Assembly: GCA_045127595.1 (NCBI GenBank)
Contig: JBGVQS010000025.1
Span: 1 to 64,000 of the forward strand
Origin: Scatosoma sp045127595
Lineage (GTDB): Bacteria > Bacillota > Clostridia > Christensenellales > Borkfalkiaceae
Direction: 5' to 3'
DNA: 64,000 nt
The notes beneath the pieces were generated by a model that was not told where the DNA came from, did not search any database, and worked only from the letters and a program-made list of their open reading frames with translations. Shown here in pieces: positions 41,570-50,476 of the stretch. Positions within the stretch are counted from its first letter, which is position 1, and each line of letters starts with the position of its first letter. The position numbers and the translations under genes are program-made.

Positions 41570-41599
41570 ATATTTTCCTAACTTTTTCCGTTTTAACGA

Positions 41600-42505
41600 T
41601 TAGATTTTCGGTTGATTTTCATTGAAATATTCAATAAAGCTGTGCAAAGCAAAAGAAGCGGGCTTGTGCTTAGGTAAAAGCATTCCCACCGAGCGAACGG
41701 GTAACGTTGGATCGGTTTTTATCTCGAACAGTTCCCCGTTAGAAAGCCGACGTTTTGCATACTGTTTGGGAATAATCCCTATCCCCATACCGCTAACGAC
41801 AAGGCGTTTCATCAAATCCCAACTCCCCACTTCGATAGACGGCTGCAAATTCACGCCCAAAGAAGCAAAGAAATTATCCAGCGAGCGGCGGGAAACCGTA
41901 TTTTTATCCATCAAAATCAAGGGATATTTTTCAAGCTGAGAAATCGAAACCGTACCCTCGGCAAGCTCCTTAAATTTCTCCCCCGCAATAAAAATATCGT
42001 TGAGCCGCATACAGTTTCCGCGAAGCTCTAATTCTTCCGAATCGACTGAAATGGGCAGGTTGACAAACGCTACGTCGCAACGGTTTGCCTTTAATTTTTC
42101 AATGGTATCAGGCGTAAAATCCGCCATGAGTTCAATTTTGACCGCAGGGAAACGTTCGTGAAAATCCACGATTTTATCCGACAAAAAATATTCAAAAATC
42201 GTATCGCTCGCCCCGATACGGATCGTACCCGTCGCAGACGTTTTCATCTGCGCAAGGCGCGCTTCCGCGCCGCATAAAAGCCCCAACGCGCTTTCCACTT
42301 CCGCAAAGATTACCTTGCCCCCTTGTTCGGAAAGCTCCATACCGCGGTGCGTTCTGTTAAAGAGAATTACCCCCAACTGATTTTCCAGCTGCTTGATCGA
42401 TTGTGAAACGGCAGGTTGCGAAATGTACAGTTCTTCCGCCGCCCTTGTTAAACTCCCGCATTTTGCTACCGTGTAAAATACACGATACAGTTCTAAATTG
42501 ACCAT
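41600..42505 (-). CDS. LysR-family transcriptional regulator
   Basis: 301 aa. Residues 1-60 are the winged helix: FYTVAKCGSLTRAAEELYISQPAVSQSIKQLE is the standard HTH. The rest is a periplasmic-binding-type effector domain (GTIRIGASDTIFEYFL, GMGIGIIPKQYA). LysR proteins often regulate a divergent neighbour, but here both neighbours (mnmE and lepA) are co-directional housekeeping genes. The target is therefore unclear. No T-N11-A operator was confirmed near the gene. Confidence 0.92.
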   Translation of the reverse strand: MVNLELYRVFYTVAKCGSLTRAAEELYISQPAVSQSIKQLENQLGVILFNRTHRGMELSEQGGKVIFAEVESALGLLCGAEARLAQMKTSATGTIRIGASDTIFEYFLSDKIVDFHERFPAVKIELMADFTPDTIEKLKANRCDVAFVNLPISVDSEELELRGNCMRLNDIFIAGEKFKELAEGTVSISQLEKYPLILMDKNTVSRRSLDNFFASLGVNLQPSIEVGSWDLMKRLVVSGMGIGIIPKQYAKRRLSNGELFEIKTDPTLPVRSVGMLLPKHKPASFALHSFIEYFNENQPKI

Positions 42506-42555
42506 AATCTCATACCTGCCCCTATCATTTGCATATTTTCAACGTTCATTTCCGC

Positions 42556-43896
42556 TTATTTTCCTACGCAGAATTTTTCAAAAATTTCCTGAATAATCGC
42601 TTCCGTTGCCGTTTCGCCCGTAATCTCCCCAAGCGCGTCCCACGCTTCTTTTACGTCGATGCCGATTAGATCGAGCGGCGCGTTTTCGCAGGCAAGAATC
42701 GCTTTTGTCAAGCGCTCCTTCGCGCGACGGAGCGCGTCATAATGCCGCTCCTCAATCAAGAATGCCGCGTCTTCTCCACGATCGCCAAAGCTCTTTTCAT
42801 ACATCAATCTTTTCAATTTGACAATCCCTTCGCCCGTTACCGCCGAGGTTAAAACGTCCGCGTCGGTAGGCGTATCGTCTTTTGTGAGATCGATTTTATT
42901 GAAAACCTTGATCAGCGGTTTTCCCTTGACCATATCGAGTACCGCCCCGTCCTGTTCGTCCAAGCCAGCCGCCATATCCGCAACAAACACCGCAACGTCC
43001 GCGGAACGAATGATTGCTTCCGCGCGTTGGATTCCCACGTTTTCAATCACGTCGCCGCTTTCGCGCACCCCAGCCGTATCGTATAAATTGAATTTTCTAC
43101 CGTCAATTTCAATCGTCCCTTCTACCGCGTCGCGCGTCGTACCTGCAACGTTGGATACAATCGCTTTGTCGTACCCTAACAAAGTATTCAAAAGGGAGCT
43201 TTTGCCCGTGTTGGGCTTGCCACAAATCGCAACCGTTACCCCCGATTTAATCTTTTTCCCGACCGCATAGCCCGAAAGCAAAGTTTCCAGCTCGCCGCAA
43301 AGCAGTTTTAAATCGCGAGAAAGTTCTTCGACGTGCTGTTCTTCGACGTCTTCTTCGGGATAATCCACCGAAACGTCGATCCCTGCAAGCAAGGTCTTTA
43401 ATTTTGCCTGTAAAGCTTTTACCGCGTTCGTCAATTTTTCGCTGTATAAAAGGTAGCCCGCTTTAACTTCGGCGTCCGATTCACCGTTGATCATATCAGC
43501 TACGCCCTCCGCGGAAGAAAGCGAAAGCTTGCCGTTTAAAAAGGCGCGTTTGGTAAATTCCCCTCTGCCAGCCGCTTTTGCGCCGTGGCGGAAGGTCGTT
43601 TTCAAAATCCCACGCGCAATATTTTCGCCTCCATGACAATGAAATTCGATAATATCTTCCCCCGTATAGGACATAGGCGCTTTGAAATAGACACACAAGC
43701 CAAAATCGACAAAATTTCCGCCGTCGATCTTGCCGGGATATAAGCGGTAAGGCTCGAAATCCTCCACCTTGATTTTTCCAACGGGCGTAAACATTTTTGC
43801 CGCAATCGAAAGCGGATTTTTTCCGCTGATACGGATAATTGCAACGCCGCCTTTTCCCGGTGCAGTCGCGATTGCCGAAACGTTTTCTTCTAACAT
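42556..43896 (-). CDS. mnmE: tRNA modification GTPase MnmE
   Basis: 446 aa. With MnmG it modifies the wobble uridine of several tRNAs. The N-terminal tetrahydrofolate-binding domain starts ATAPGKGGVAIIRISG. The G domain has GKPNTGKSSLLN, the TTRDAVEGT switch I region and NKIDLT. The C-terminus is EKFCVGK, with the conserved catalytic Cys. All family landmarks are present. It has its own promoter at 43,961-43,989. Confidence 0.97.
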   Translation of the reverse strand: MLEENVSAIATAPGKGGVAIIRISGKNPLSIAAKMFTPVGKIKVEDFEPYRLYPGKIDGGNFVDFGLCVYFKAPMSYTGEDIIEFHCHGGENIARGILKTTFRHGAKAAGRGEFTKRAFLNGKLSLSSAEGVADMINGESDAEVKAGYLLYSEKLTNAVKALQAKLKTLLAGIDVSVDYPEEDVEEQHVEELSRDLKLLCGELETLLSGYAVGKKIKSGVTVAICGKPNTGKSSLLNTLLGYDKAIVSNVAGTTRDAVEGTIEIDGRKFNLYDTAGVRESGDVIENVGIQRAEAIIRSADVAVFVADMAAGLDEQDGAVLDMVKGKPLIKVFNKIDLTKDDTPTDADVLTSAVTGEGIVKLKRLMYEKSFGDRGEDAAFLIEERHYDALRRAKERLTKAILACENAPLDLIGIDVKEAWDALGEITGETATEAIIQEIFEKFCVGK

Positions 43897-43960
43897 AGCG
43901 TCTTCCTTTTACGGGGCAAATTTCCCCTTTTATTTATAACCTGAAATTATATCTATCACT

Positions 43961-43989
43961 ATTATATCACAGTATTTTTACTATGTAAA
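43961..43989 (-). promoter_or_regulatory. Promoter of mnmE
   Basis: TTTACA (43984-43989), a 17-base spacer and TATAAT (43961-43966) on the minus strand, about 65 bases before mnmE. A second TATAAT lies a few bases downstream. Confidence 0.65.
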
Positions 43990-44011
43990 ACGTTTCACGG
44001 TTATAATGCGC

Positions 44012-44055
44012 AAAAAAAGACGGAAAATATAAATTTTTCTTATCTTCCGTCTTTT
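44012..44055 (-). terminator. Terminator of the ecf-truA unit
   Basis: AAAAGACGGAA and TTCCGTCTTTT pair around an A/T-rich loop. It lies 26 bases after the stop codon of the membrane-protein gene. Confidence 0.8.
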
Positions 44056-44080
44056 CGTCTATTTGATTTTTATTTTTCCT

Positions 44081-44977
44081 TTAATCGAAAAATCCGTCGG
44101 GATCTAACGGGTCTTTGCCTTTGTTAGAAGACGAGCTTCCGTTTCCGTTATTTTGCGTATTATCCGTGGGGAATTCCGAGAACGGATCTTCGTCCTTCGG
44201 CGCGTTTTGGTATGCTCCGCCATAGGGATTTTGGTTGTAGGGATTTTGGTTGTACGGATTGCGGTTATACGGATTGCCGTACTGATTGTAATACTGCTGC
44301 TGTTGACGCATGTACGCTTCGCGCTTTGCACGCACGTACGCCGCATAATCGATCGCCTTATTTTTGCGAAGAATAAAGATGATTACGTAATGCGAGCCGG
44401 GAATCAGCAACGCTACAATCCCAAGCACGAAATAGTTGCGCACCGAGTATTTTTTGAACAAACCTACAATCAAAATAATAAATAAAATCGAGCTGATCAA
44501 AATAACAATATCCGAAATCAAGCTCATGATTTCATAAAATTTCGCTACCGTTTTCGGTGTACCTTGCAACCCCGTCCAAAAGGATATATACGCGCCTTCG
44601 TCATTGACGGGAGAACCGCATTCGATATAGAGATACAACTCCGCCGCCATCAAAGAAAAACACGCAACCGTAGCGGCAATTTCCGCAATCATCGCGTACA
44701 TGCCTGCCCGTTTCATCTTTCTGCCGAAGACTTCGCAGTCCCCCGTAAGCTTCCCGATATAATAAATATTCAGGAACGGAACGAACGCCATCCACTTGTT
44801 TCTTAAATGTCGTCTTTTTGCCATTTGATACAAGCCGAACCCCATAAGCAGGAATAATACCGCCCAAAGTCCTGCGCTGATCATAGCGCTGTAAACACGC
44901 AAAGATACGCGGTCTACGTTTTCGGAAAAGATTTGCACCGATTCGACTATTGTGTAATAAAAATCGTAAATATACAT
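44081..44977 (-). CDS. Multipass membrane protein with Asn-Pro-Tyr repeats
   Basis: 298 aa. Hydrophobic segments lie at about residues 30-52, 65-80 (FVPFLNIYYIGKL), 92-115, 150-180 and 185-205. The C-terminal 90 residues are cytoplasmic or exposed and of low complexity: Gln/Tyr-rich, then units of NPYNQNPYNQNPY, then a Ser/Asn/Asp-rich acidic end (DPLDPDGFFD). The middle motif FVPFLNIYY is seen in DUF5684-type membrane proteins. Function unknown. It is the last gene of the ecfA-ecfT-truA unit. Confidence 0.75.
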   Translation of the reverse strand: MYIYDFYYTIVESVQIFSENVDRVSLRVYSAMISAGLWAVLFLLMGFGLYQMAKRRHLRNKWMAFVPFLNIYYIGKLTGDCEVFGRKMKRAGMYAMIAEIAATVACFSLMAAELYLYIECGSPVNDEGAYISFWTGLQGTPKTVAKFYEIMSLISDIVILISSILFIILIVGLFKKYSVRNYFVLGIVALLIPGSHYVIIFILRKNKAIDYAAYVRAKREAYMRQQQQYYNQYGNPYNRNPYNQNPYNQNPYGGAYQNAPKDEDPFSEFPTDNTQNNGNGSSSSNKGKDPLDPDGFFD

Positions 44978-45029
44978 AGGCTATCCTTTAAAATTCTTCT
45001 CGTTTTCTTATTTTCTTGTTTTCTTATCC

Positions 45030-45779
45030 TTATTCATATTCCACTTGTAAAAGAGTCAAGCCCTTTGCAGGCATTGTCTTTCCAAGCAGTTCTCTATCCC
45101 CCGTTTGATACGCGAGTAAAAGAGTATCCGCGGTTCGTTTTCCCGACGCCAGATCCAAAAGCTCCCCCGTCATTGTCCGAACCATATTATATAAAAATCC
45201 GTTGCCCGTAACGTAAATTTTTATATCGCGGTTTCCAAAGCTTTCGCTTTCTTCCACACGCACTTCGTACACCGTTCGAACGGTCGTTTTTACCGTCGAG
45301 CCCGAAGCGCAAAAGGCTTTAAAATCATGTTCGCCTTCAAAGAGCTTTGCCGCTTTTTGCAATTCGTCCAAAGCCGCCGCATTTTCCAAGCGAACGGAAA
45401 AACGTTCCTTTAAGGGCATTTCCCTGCGCGATACGTACAAGCTGTAACAATAGGTTTTGCGTTTTGCGCTGCGGTTGCTGTCGAAATCTTCCTTACCCTG
45501 CCAACCGTCTATCGCACGAATATCCGCAGGTAGAAAACGGTTGATACAATCGGGCAACCGCTCCGCAGGAACAGTAATGTCCTCGCTGTCAAAATGACAA
45601 ACCTGCCCTGCCGCATGCACTCCTGCGTCCGTTCTGCCGCTACCCGTGATTTTTACCGAGATTCCCAAAGCCGCTTTCAAAGCTTCTTCCAAGGCTTCCT
45701 GCACGGTCAATGCGTTTTTTTGCCGCTGCCAACCTGCGTACGCCGTACCGTCATATGCAATTTTTAATACGTAACGCAT
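45030..45779 (-). CDS. truA: tRNA pseudouridine(38-40) synthase
   Basis: 249 aa from the ATG at 45779, which has GGAGGTGCGT directly upstream; an in-frame start four codons earlier overlaps this site. It makes pseudouridine in the anticodon stem-loop. The catalytic Asp is in GSGRTDAGVHA near residue 50, and YDGTAYAGWQRQ is the family N-terminal motif. FLYNMVRTMTGEL is the conserved C-terminal block. In Firmicutes truA commonly follows ecfA and ecfT, as here. Confidence 0.96.
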   Translation of the reverse strand: MRYVLKIAYDGTAYAGWQRQKNALTVQEALEEALKAALGISVKITGSGRTDAGVHAAGQVCHFDSEDITVPAERLPDCINRFLPADIRAIDGWQGKEDFDSNRSAKRKTYCYSLYVSRREMPLKERFSVRLENAAALDELQKAAKLFEGEHDFKAFCASGSTVKTTVRTVYEVRVEESESFGNRDIKIYVTGNGFLYNMVRTMTGELLDLASGKRTADTLLLAYQTGDRELLGKTMPAKGLTLLQVEYE

Positions 45780-45823
45780 ACGCACCTCCAAAAGTTAAAC
45801 AAGCTTTATAAGAGCTTACAGCG

Positions 45824-46636
45824 TTATACAAGCGGCACCGTGTATAGTTTCAACAAAATAACGCCCACAAGCAAGCCTATTCCAAGGATTGCGGCAATCA
45901 AATCCCGCCAGCCAAAATGCAATTTTTTATATTTTGTCCGCACCTTACTGCCCGAATAGCAACGCGCGTCCATTGCATCCCCCAACTCTTCCGCGCGACG
46001 GAACGCGCTAATCAACAACGGGATTAAAATAGGCACAATCGCCTTTACACGCTTGATGATTCCACCCGTTTCAAAATCCGCGCCGCGCGCTTTTTGCGCG
46101 CTCATAATTCTCGACGCTTCGTCCGAAAGTATGGGAATAAACCGCAAAGCAATCGACATAATCAACGCAAGCTCGTGCACGGGGAAACGTATCCATTTAA
46201 GCGGCGTGAGCAGGCTTTCGAGCCCGTCCGCAAGAGATACGGGCGTTGTCGTCAGCGTGAGCAACGTCGAACCGAGCACCAAAAGAAAGAGACGAGCCGC
46301 CAAAAAAGCCGCAAAGTACAAACCTTCTTTGGTGATTTTTAAAAACTTCCATTCCCACAAAACCGTTTTGCCCGAATAGAAAAAGATATTTAAAATGCTC
46401 ATAAATAGCAGTAAAAATAAAATACCTTTTACCGAACGAAGCAAGCTTTTAAACGATACGCCCGAAGAAATCGCAATTAGCAAAAACAGCGCCAAACACG
46501 CGCCGAGCGCATAAAAGTTTTTGCCGATAAATACCGCCACGATATACACGATTAAAAAGAGTATTTTTAAGCGCGGATCGCATTTATGCACAAAGGAATT
46601 AGAGGGGTAATACTGCCCGAAAGTAGCTTCACGCAT
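45824..46636 (-). CDS. ecfT: ECF transporter transmembrane protein
   Basis: 270 aa. EcfT couples the ATPases to exchangeable vitamin-binding S components. About six membrane helices are visible. The two coupling-helix motifs carry the family Ala-Arg-Gly signature, clearest in MSAQKARGADFE near residue 180 and in DAMDARCYSG near 225. The N-terminal FVHKCDPRLKILF is also standard. It overlaps the fused ATPase gene by eight bases. No S component is encoded here, so substrate choice depends on genes elsewhere (group II system). Confidence 0.94.
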   Translation of the reverse strand: MREATFGQYYPSNSFVHKCDPRLKILFLIVYIVAVFIGKNFYALGACLALFLLIAISSGVSFKSLLRSVKGILFLLLFMSILNIFFYSGKTVLWEWKFLKITKEGLYFAAFLAARLFLLVLGSTLLTLTTTPVSLADGLESLLTPLKWIRFPVHELALIMSIALRFIPILSDEASRIMSAQKARGADFETGGIIKRVKAIVPILIPLLISAFRRAEELGDAMDARCYSGSKVRTKYKKLHFGWRDLIAAILGIGLLVGVILLKLYTVPLV

Positions 46637-48530
46637 TTATGCCACCCCCTTCCGTTGAACTCGTACATGCCCCGTTCGTTTTCGCAAAAGCGAGCAATTT
46701 TTGCACAAAATCCGCACAGGTATAATCGCAGTCAAGCTCTACGCCTTTTTCCCGCAAAGCGTTACAAATTTTTGCCGTAAAGGGTAAGTCTAAGCCAACC
46801 GCTTGCAACGTCTCCGCGTCGGAAAAGATCTTCTTCGGCGTATCGGAAACAAGCATTTTACCGTCCGCAAAAACTGCCGCCGACGTACAATTTTCCGCAA
46901 TTTCGTCCATATCGTGCGAAACGATAATCACCGTTTTACACCATGCGTTATGAAGCTTATGCAAAAGGGACATAATTTCTTCCTTGCCAAGCGGATCAAG
47001 CCCTGCGGCAGGCTCGTCCAAAACAAGGATTTCCGGTTTGGTAACGATAACGCCGGCAATCGCAACGCGACGACGTTGACCCCCTGAAAGCTCGAACGGA
47101 GAACGTTTTTTGGTTTGCTCGAAATCCAGCCCTACCATAGTAATTGCTTCACGCACAGCGGCATCAATTTCTTCTTCCGTTAAGCCTACTTTAAAATTCT
47201 TCAACCCAAAAGCAACGTCGTCGAACACCGTTTCCGCAAAAAGCTGCTGTTCGGGATATTGAAAGACCATACCGACCTTGCTACGAAGCGCCATGAAATC
47301 CGTCTTTTTATCCGTCAAATCAAACCCGTTGACAACGAGCTTAACGCGCGGCAAAGGCGCTTCCCCTTTTTTGAGCTTCTTCTCTTTATATTTCTTTTCC
47401 GCAGTTTCCACCTTAATCAAGGCGTTTAAATGCTGTACAAACGTGGATTTTCCGCTTCCCGTGTGCCCCAAAATCCCGAAAAATTCCCCTGCGGAAATTT
47501 TCAAAGAAACGTCTTTGAGCGCAGGCGTTGCGAAAGGCGATTTGGCATTATATACGTAAGAAAGCCGCTCGACATCTACGCCCCCCGTTTGCGTTTCAGG
47601 TTCAAGCATTTTTACCGCTGAATCCGTACATGCCCCCGTCAAATCAATTTTTTTAAGCGTTTCCTTGCCTGCGTTTTGTATAGCGGAAAGCAGGTTGTTG
47701 GCAACTGTATTTTCGTCCATTCCTTCCGATACAAACAAGCCCTTTTGAGAAATTGCGCGGCAAATAGCCACAGGGCGCGGCAAATTAAGAGAATAGCGTT
47801 TGAGTTCTTCCCCTTGCTCAAAAATTTGTGCAGGAGTTCCTTCCATCACGATTTTCCCCTTGCTCATCACAATCGCGCGATCAGCAAGCAACGCTTCTTC
47901 GGGGAAATGTGTAATCAAAATAACCGTGATTCCTTCTTCTTTATTCAGTTTATAAACAACGTCGATTACTTCTTTTCTTCCACGCGGATCAAGCATTGCC
48001 GTCGATTCGTCCAAAATCATTACCTTGGGCTTTAAAGCAAGCACGCCCGCAATCGCAATGCGCTGTTTTTGACCGCCCGACAAACGTGTGGGTGTGGAAT
48101 GACGGTACTTCTCCATACCGACGGCTTTTAAAGCAAAATCAATACGTTTTTTGATTTCTTCACGGGGCAAACCAACATTTTCAGGTCCAAACGCAATATC
48201 GTCCTCTACGATAGAAGCCACCGTTTGATTGTCGGGGTTTTGAAAAACAATCCCCACTTGTTTACGAATATCAAACAAGTTTTTCGGGTTCTTTGCGTCT
48301 AATCCAAACACGGTAATTTCCCCCGAAGACGGAGAAAGTAAGCCGTTCGTCAACCGTGCGAGCGTCGATTTACCGCTTCCGTTATGTCCGAGAATGGCAA
48401 CAAACTCCCCTTCTTTTACGGACAAGTTGACCTTTTCCAAGCAAAAAGACGGCTCACCGGAAAAAAGCCCGTCGTCCGTTGCCGTATCCGCATACGAAAA
48501 ACATACGTTGTCGAATTGAATTGCCGCCAT
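46629..48530 (-). CDS. Fused ECF transporter ATPases EcfA1-EcfA2
   Basis: 633 aa with two complete ABC domains, where most Firmicutes have two genes (ecfA1 and ecfA2). Domain 1: Walker A GHNGSGKST at 48-56, LSGGQ at 150-154, LDES at 173-176, and ITHFPEEA as the H-loop. Domain 2: Walker A GHTGSGKST at 355-363, LSGGQ at 481-485, VLDEPAAGLDP at about 503-513, and VSHDMDEI. Domain 1 has EcfA1-type and domain 2 EcfA2-type signatures, in the usual gene order. A linker of about 60 residues joins them. All catalytic residues are present. AAAGGAAAGG precedes the ATG. Confidence 0.94.
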   Translation of the reverse strand: MAAIQFDNVCFSYADTATDDGLFSGEPSFCLEKVNLSVKEGEFVAILGHNGSGKSTLARLTNGLLSPSSGEITVFGLDAKNPKNLFDIRKQVGIVFQNPDNQTVASIVEDDIAFGPENVGLPREEIKKRIDFALKAVGMEKYRHSTPTRLSGGQKQRIAIAGVLALKPKVMILDESTAMLDPRGRKEVIDVVYKLNKEEGITVILITHFPEEALLADRAIVMSKGKIVMEGTPAQIFEQGEELKRYSLNLPRPVAICRAISQKGLFVSEGMDENTVANNLLSAIQNAGKETLKKIDLTGACTDSAVKMLEPETQTGGVDVERLSYVYNAKSPFATPALKDVSLKISAGEFFGILGHTGSGKSTFVQHLNALIKVETAEKKYKEKKLKKGEAPLPRVKLVVNGFDLTDKKTDFMALRSKVGMVFQYPEQQLFAETVFDDVAFGLKNFKVGLTEEEIDAAVREAITMVGLDFEQTKKRSPFELSGGQRRRVAIAGVIVTKPEILVLDEPAAGLDPLGKEEIMSLLHKLHNAWCKTVIIVSHDMDEIAENCTSAAVFADGKMLVSDTPKKIFSDAETLQAVGLDLPFTAKICNALREKGVELDCDYTCADFVQKLLAFAKTNGACTSSTEGGGINA

Positions 48531-48571
48531 TTTTGCCTTTCCTTTATTGTTGTTAAAGTCTACCAGTTAAT

Positions 48572-48600
48572 ATTATAGCAAATTTTTTCAAAGAATACAA
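48572..48600 (-). promoter_or_regulatory. Promoter of the ecf-truA unit
   Basis: TTGTAT (48595-48600), a 17-base spacer and TATAAT (48572-48577) on the minus strand, 42 bases before the ecfA start. It is divergent from the yitT-like gene. Confidence 0.65.
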
Positions 48601-48734
48601 TGAAAATAAGGTGAAATTCTGCGTTCTTATGAAGAAAAAATCAATCAAACCTGCCTTTCTTTTTTGCTATTTGCATTTTTAATTGATTCGACTTTTGTTT
48701 TCAATTTTTTAATGTTAAAAAATTGTCCGTTCTT

Positions 48735-48764
48735 TTGCTTGTTTTCCTTTACAAAATGTATTAT
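48735..48764 (+). promoter_or_regulatory. Possible promoter of the YitT-family gene
   Basis: TTGCTT (48735-48740), an 18-base spacer and TATTAT (48759-48764) on the plus strand. It is a weaker match than the others in this window. Confidence 0.4.
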
Positions 48765-48809
48765 GATTATAATAACGAGTTTTGCAAATGCACAAAGGAG
48801 TACTTTTCA

Positions 48810-49772
48810 ATGGGCGATTCATTTCATACCCAAAACGCAAAGACGGTTTTAACGGACGTGTTCGTTTGCTTTATTTCCGCGTTGTTGGTTTCCGGCTCGC
48901 TTTACTACTTTTCGAACTACAATCAATTTGCCCCCGGCGGCGTAACCGGTTTTGCTTCCATCGTCGGATCATTGATCGCGTCGAAAGGCGTCGGCGACGT
49001 TACGCTGAATATGAGTATTTTGATGTTTTCCTTTAATTTGCCCATCTTCATTTTGGTGGCAGTTTTCACAAAACGCAAGATAGGCATTATGCTCATTATC
49101 TATTTGCTTTTTCAATCGGGGCTTTTGATGCTGTTTAAATATTTCAACGCCAAATTTGAACTTCCCTATTATTCGGCATTTGAAAACACCCCCCATTTCG
49201 AACAAGGAAACAACGTCGTCTTTGCGGCAATCGGCGTGGGCGTTATTTCAGGACTCGGTTTTTCTTTAATGCTGCGTAGGTTTGGCGCGTCAGGCGGTAC
49301 GTATGCAATCTCCGCGCTTATCAAACATTTTAAACCGGAAAAAAATATCGCTTGGCTTTCCTTTGCGCTTGATTCTTCCGTAGTCGTTCTTGCCTTGTTC
49401 GTGTATGGTTCGGGAGTCAATTCGGTTATCTCCACCCTTTCGAACATCTTCATTTCTAACCTTGTGGTAGATAAAATGTTGCAAGGTTTGCGCAACGGTT
49501 ATAAATTTGAAATCATCACCGAGCGTGCTGACGAGCTTGCGGCAGATTTGATGCAAAAGCTGCACCGCGGCGTTACCTTGATCGGTGCGGAGGGTATGTA
49601 TACCCACTCCAAAAAATCCATTTTAATCTGTATCGTACGCAAACGCCAAATCGGGGAATTTTTAAAACTTTTGAAAAAATACGATTCTACCTTCTCCTAT
49701 TCCTGCAAGGTCAACGAAGTGTACGGGAACTTTAAATCCGATTATGCGGTAAAGCATCCCAAACAAAAATAA
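48810..49772 (+). CDS. YitT-family membrane protein
   Basis: 320 aa from the ATG at 48810, which follows AAAGGAG; an earlier in-frame ATG at 48723 lies within the promoter region. The N-terminal part has five or six membrane helices with the family motif NQFAPGGVTGFA, and GGTYAISALI further on. The C-terminal 80 residues form a cytoplasmic DUF2179 domain (IGAEGMYTHSKKSILICIV), probably a ligand-binding or regulatory fold. Members are widespread in Firmicutes and of uncertain transport role. It stands alone, with a terminator behind it. Confidence 0.88.
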   Translation: MGDSFHTQNAKTVLTDVFVCFISALLVSGSLYYFSNYNQFAPGGVTGFASIVGSLIASKGVGDVTLNMSILMFSFNLPIFILVAVFTKRKIGIMLIIYLLFQSGLLMLFKYFNAKFELPYYSAFENTPHFEQGNNVVFAAIGVGVISGLGFSLMLRRFGASGGTYAISALIKHFKPEKNIAWLSFALDSSVVVLALFVYGSGVNSVISTLSNIFISNLVVDKMLQGLRNGYKFEIITERADELAADLMQKLHRGVTLIGAEGMYTHSKKSILICIVRKRQIGEFLKLLKKYDSTFSYSCKVNEVYGNFKSDYAVKHPKQK

Positions 49773-49789
49773 TTCTTTCCACACACAGG

Positions 49790-49822
49790 AAAAGCGGCTT
49801 TCGATTGAAAGCCGCTTTTTTT
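49790..49822. terminator. Bidirectional terminator (yitT-like and V-ATPase operon)
   Basis: AAAAGCGGCTTTC-GATT-GAAAGCCGCTTTTTTT is a perfect 13-bp stem with A- and T-runs. It lies between two convergent units: the YitT-family gene and the end of the ATPase operon. Confidence 0.88.
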
Positions 49823-49849
49823 GTTCATCTCGTACACGGTATACCCGTT

Positions 49850-50476
49850 TTAGGATTGTTCCTTGTTTTTTACCTTCATCAAACGCACCACAGCCGCGCG
49901 TTCATTTTCGTCCAATTTATCCTTGATATACTTGATCGTTTCTTCAAGCTGGGGAATCATAACGTATTCCAACGCGTTTACACGGCGTTTGTTGCGCTCG
50001 ATTTCTTCGGCAAGCATACGCACCGTTTTTTCCGTTTGCGCAAGCTTTACCATCTTCGGCAACAAATCCCCTGCCTTTTTCACCGAGTAGTCCGCTTCGC
50101 CCGTAATTTCTGAATACGCATACGGCAGACCGTCCACGCGCTTTTCCTGCAAAAGCTCGACCTTAGGAACGTCTACCCCCATGACGCTTTCCGTTTCACA
50201 AACGGCTTTTACCGCAACGGAAGGCATCGCAAACGCCGTTTCCGCTTCAAATGAAGGGGTTACCGATCGTGCGATAGAGAACTGCTTTAAAACTTCCGAA
50301 AGCTCCGTTTCCACTTCTTCGCGCACGGATTTCGCTTCACGGAGAATTACCGTAAAGCGTCGTATCATTTCGTCCGATTTATCCTTTAATAATTTATGTC
50401 CGCGCACCGCCGTGGAAAGCCTGCCTTTCAGCTTTTTCAGCTCCATTCGGGTAGGGTTTACGTTAAGCCTCGCCAT
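49850..50476 (-). CDS. atpD: V-type ATPase subunit D
   Basis: 208 aa. Subunit D is the central rotor shaft that turns inside the A3B3 head. The sequence is a long coiled coil at both ends, with the family N-terminus LNVNPTRMELKKLKGRL and the C-terminal RVNALEYVMIPQLEETI. Two adjacent ATGs exist; the second (50476) has better spacing to GAGGAG. It overlaps the end of the subunit B gene. It is the last gene of the operon. Confidence 0.94.
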   Translation of the reverse strand: MARLNVNPTRMELKKLKGRLSTAVRGHKLLKDKSDEMIRRFTVILREAKSVREEVETELSEVLKQFSIARSVTPSFEAETAFAMPSVAVKAVCETESVMGVDVPKVELLQEKRVDGLPYAYSEITGEADYSVKKAGDLLPKMVKLAQTEKTVRMLAEEIERNKRRVNALEYVMIPQLEETIKYIKDKLDENERAAVVRLMKVKNKEQS

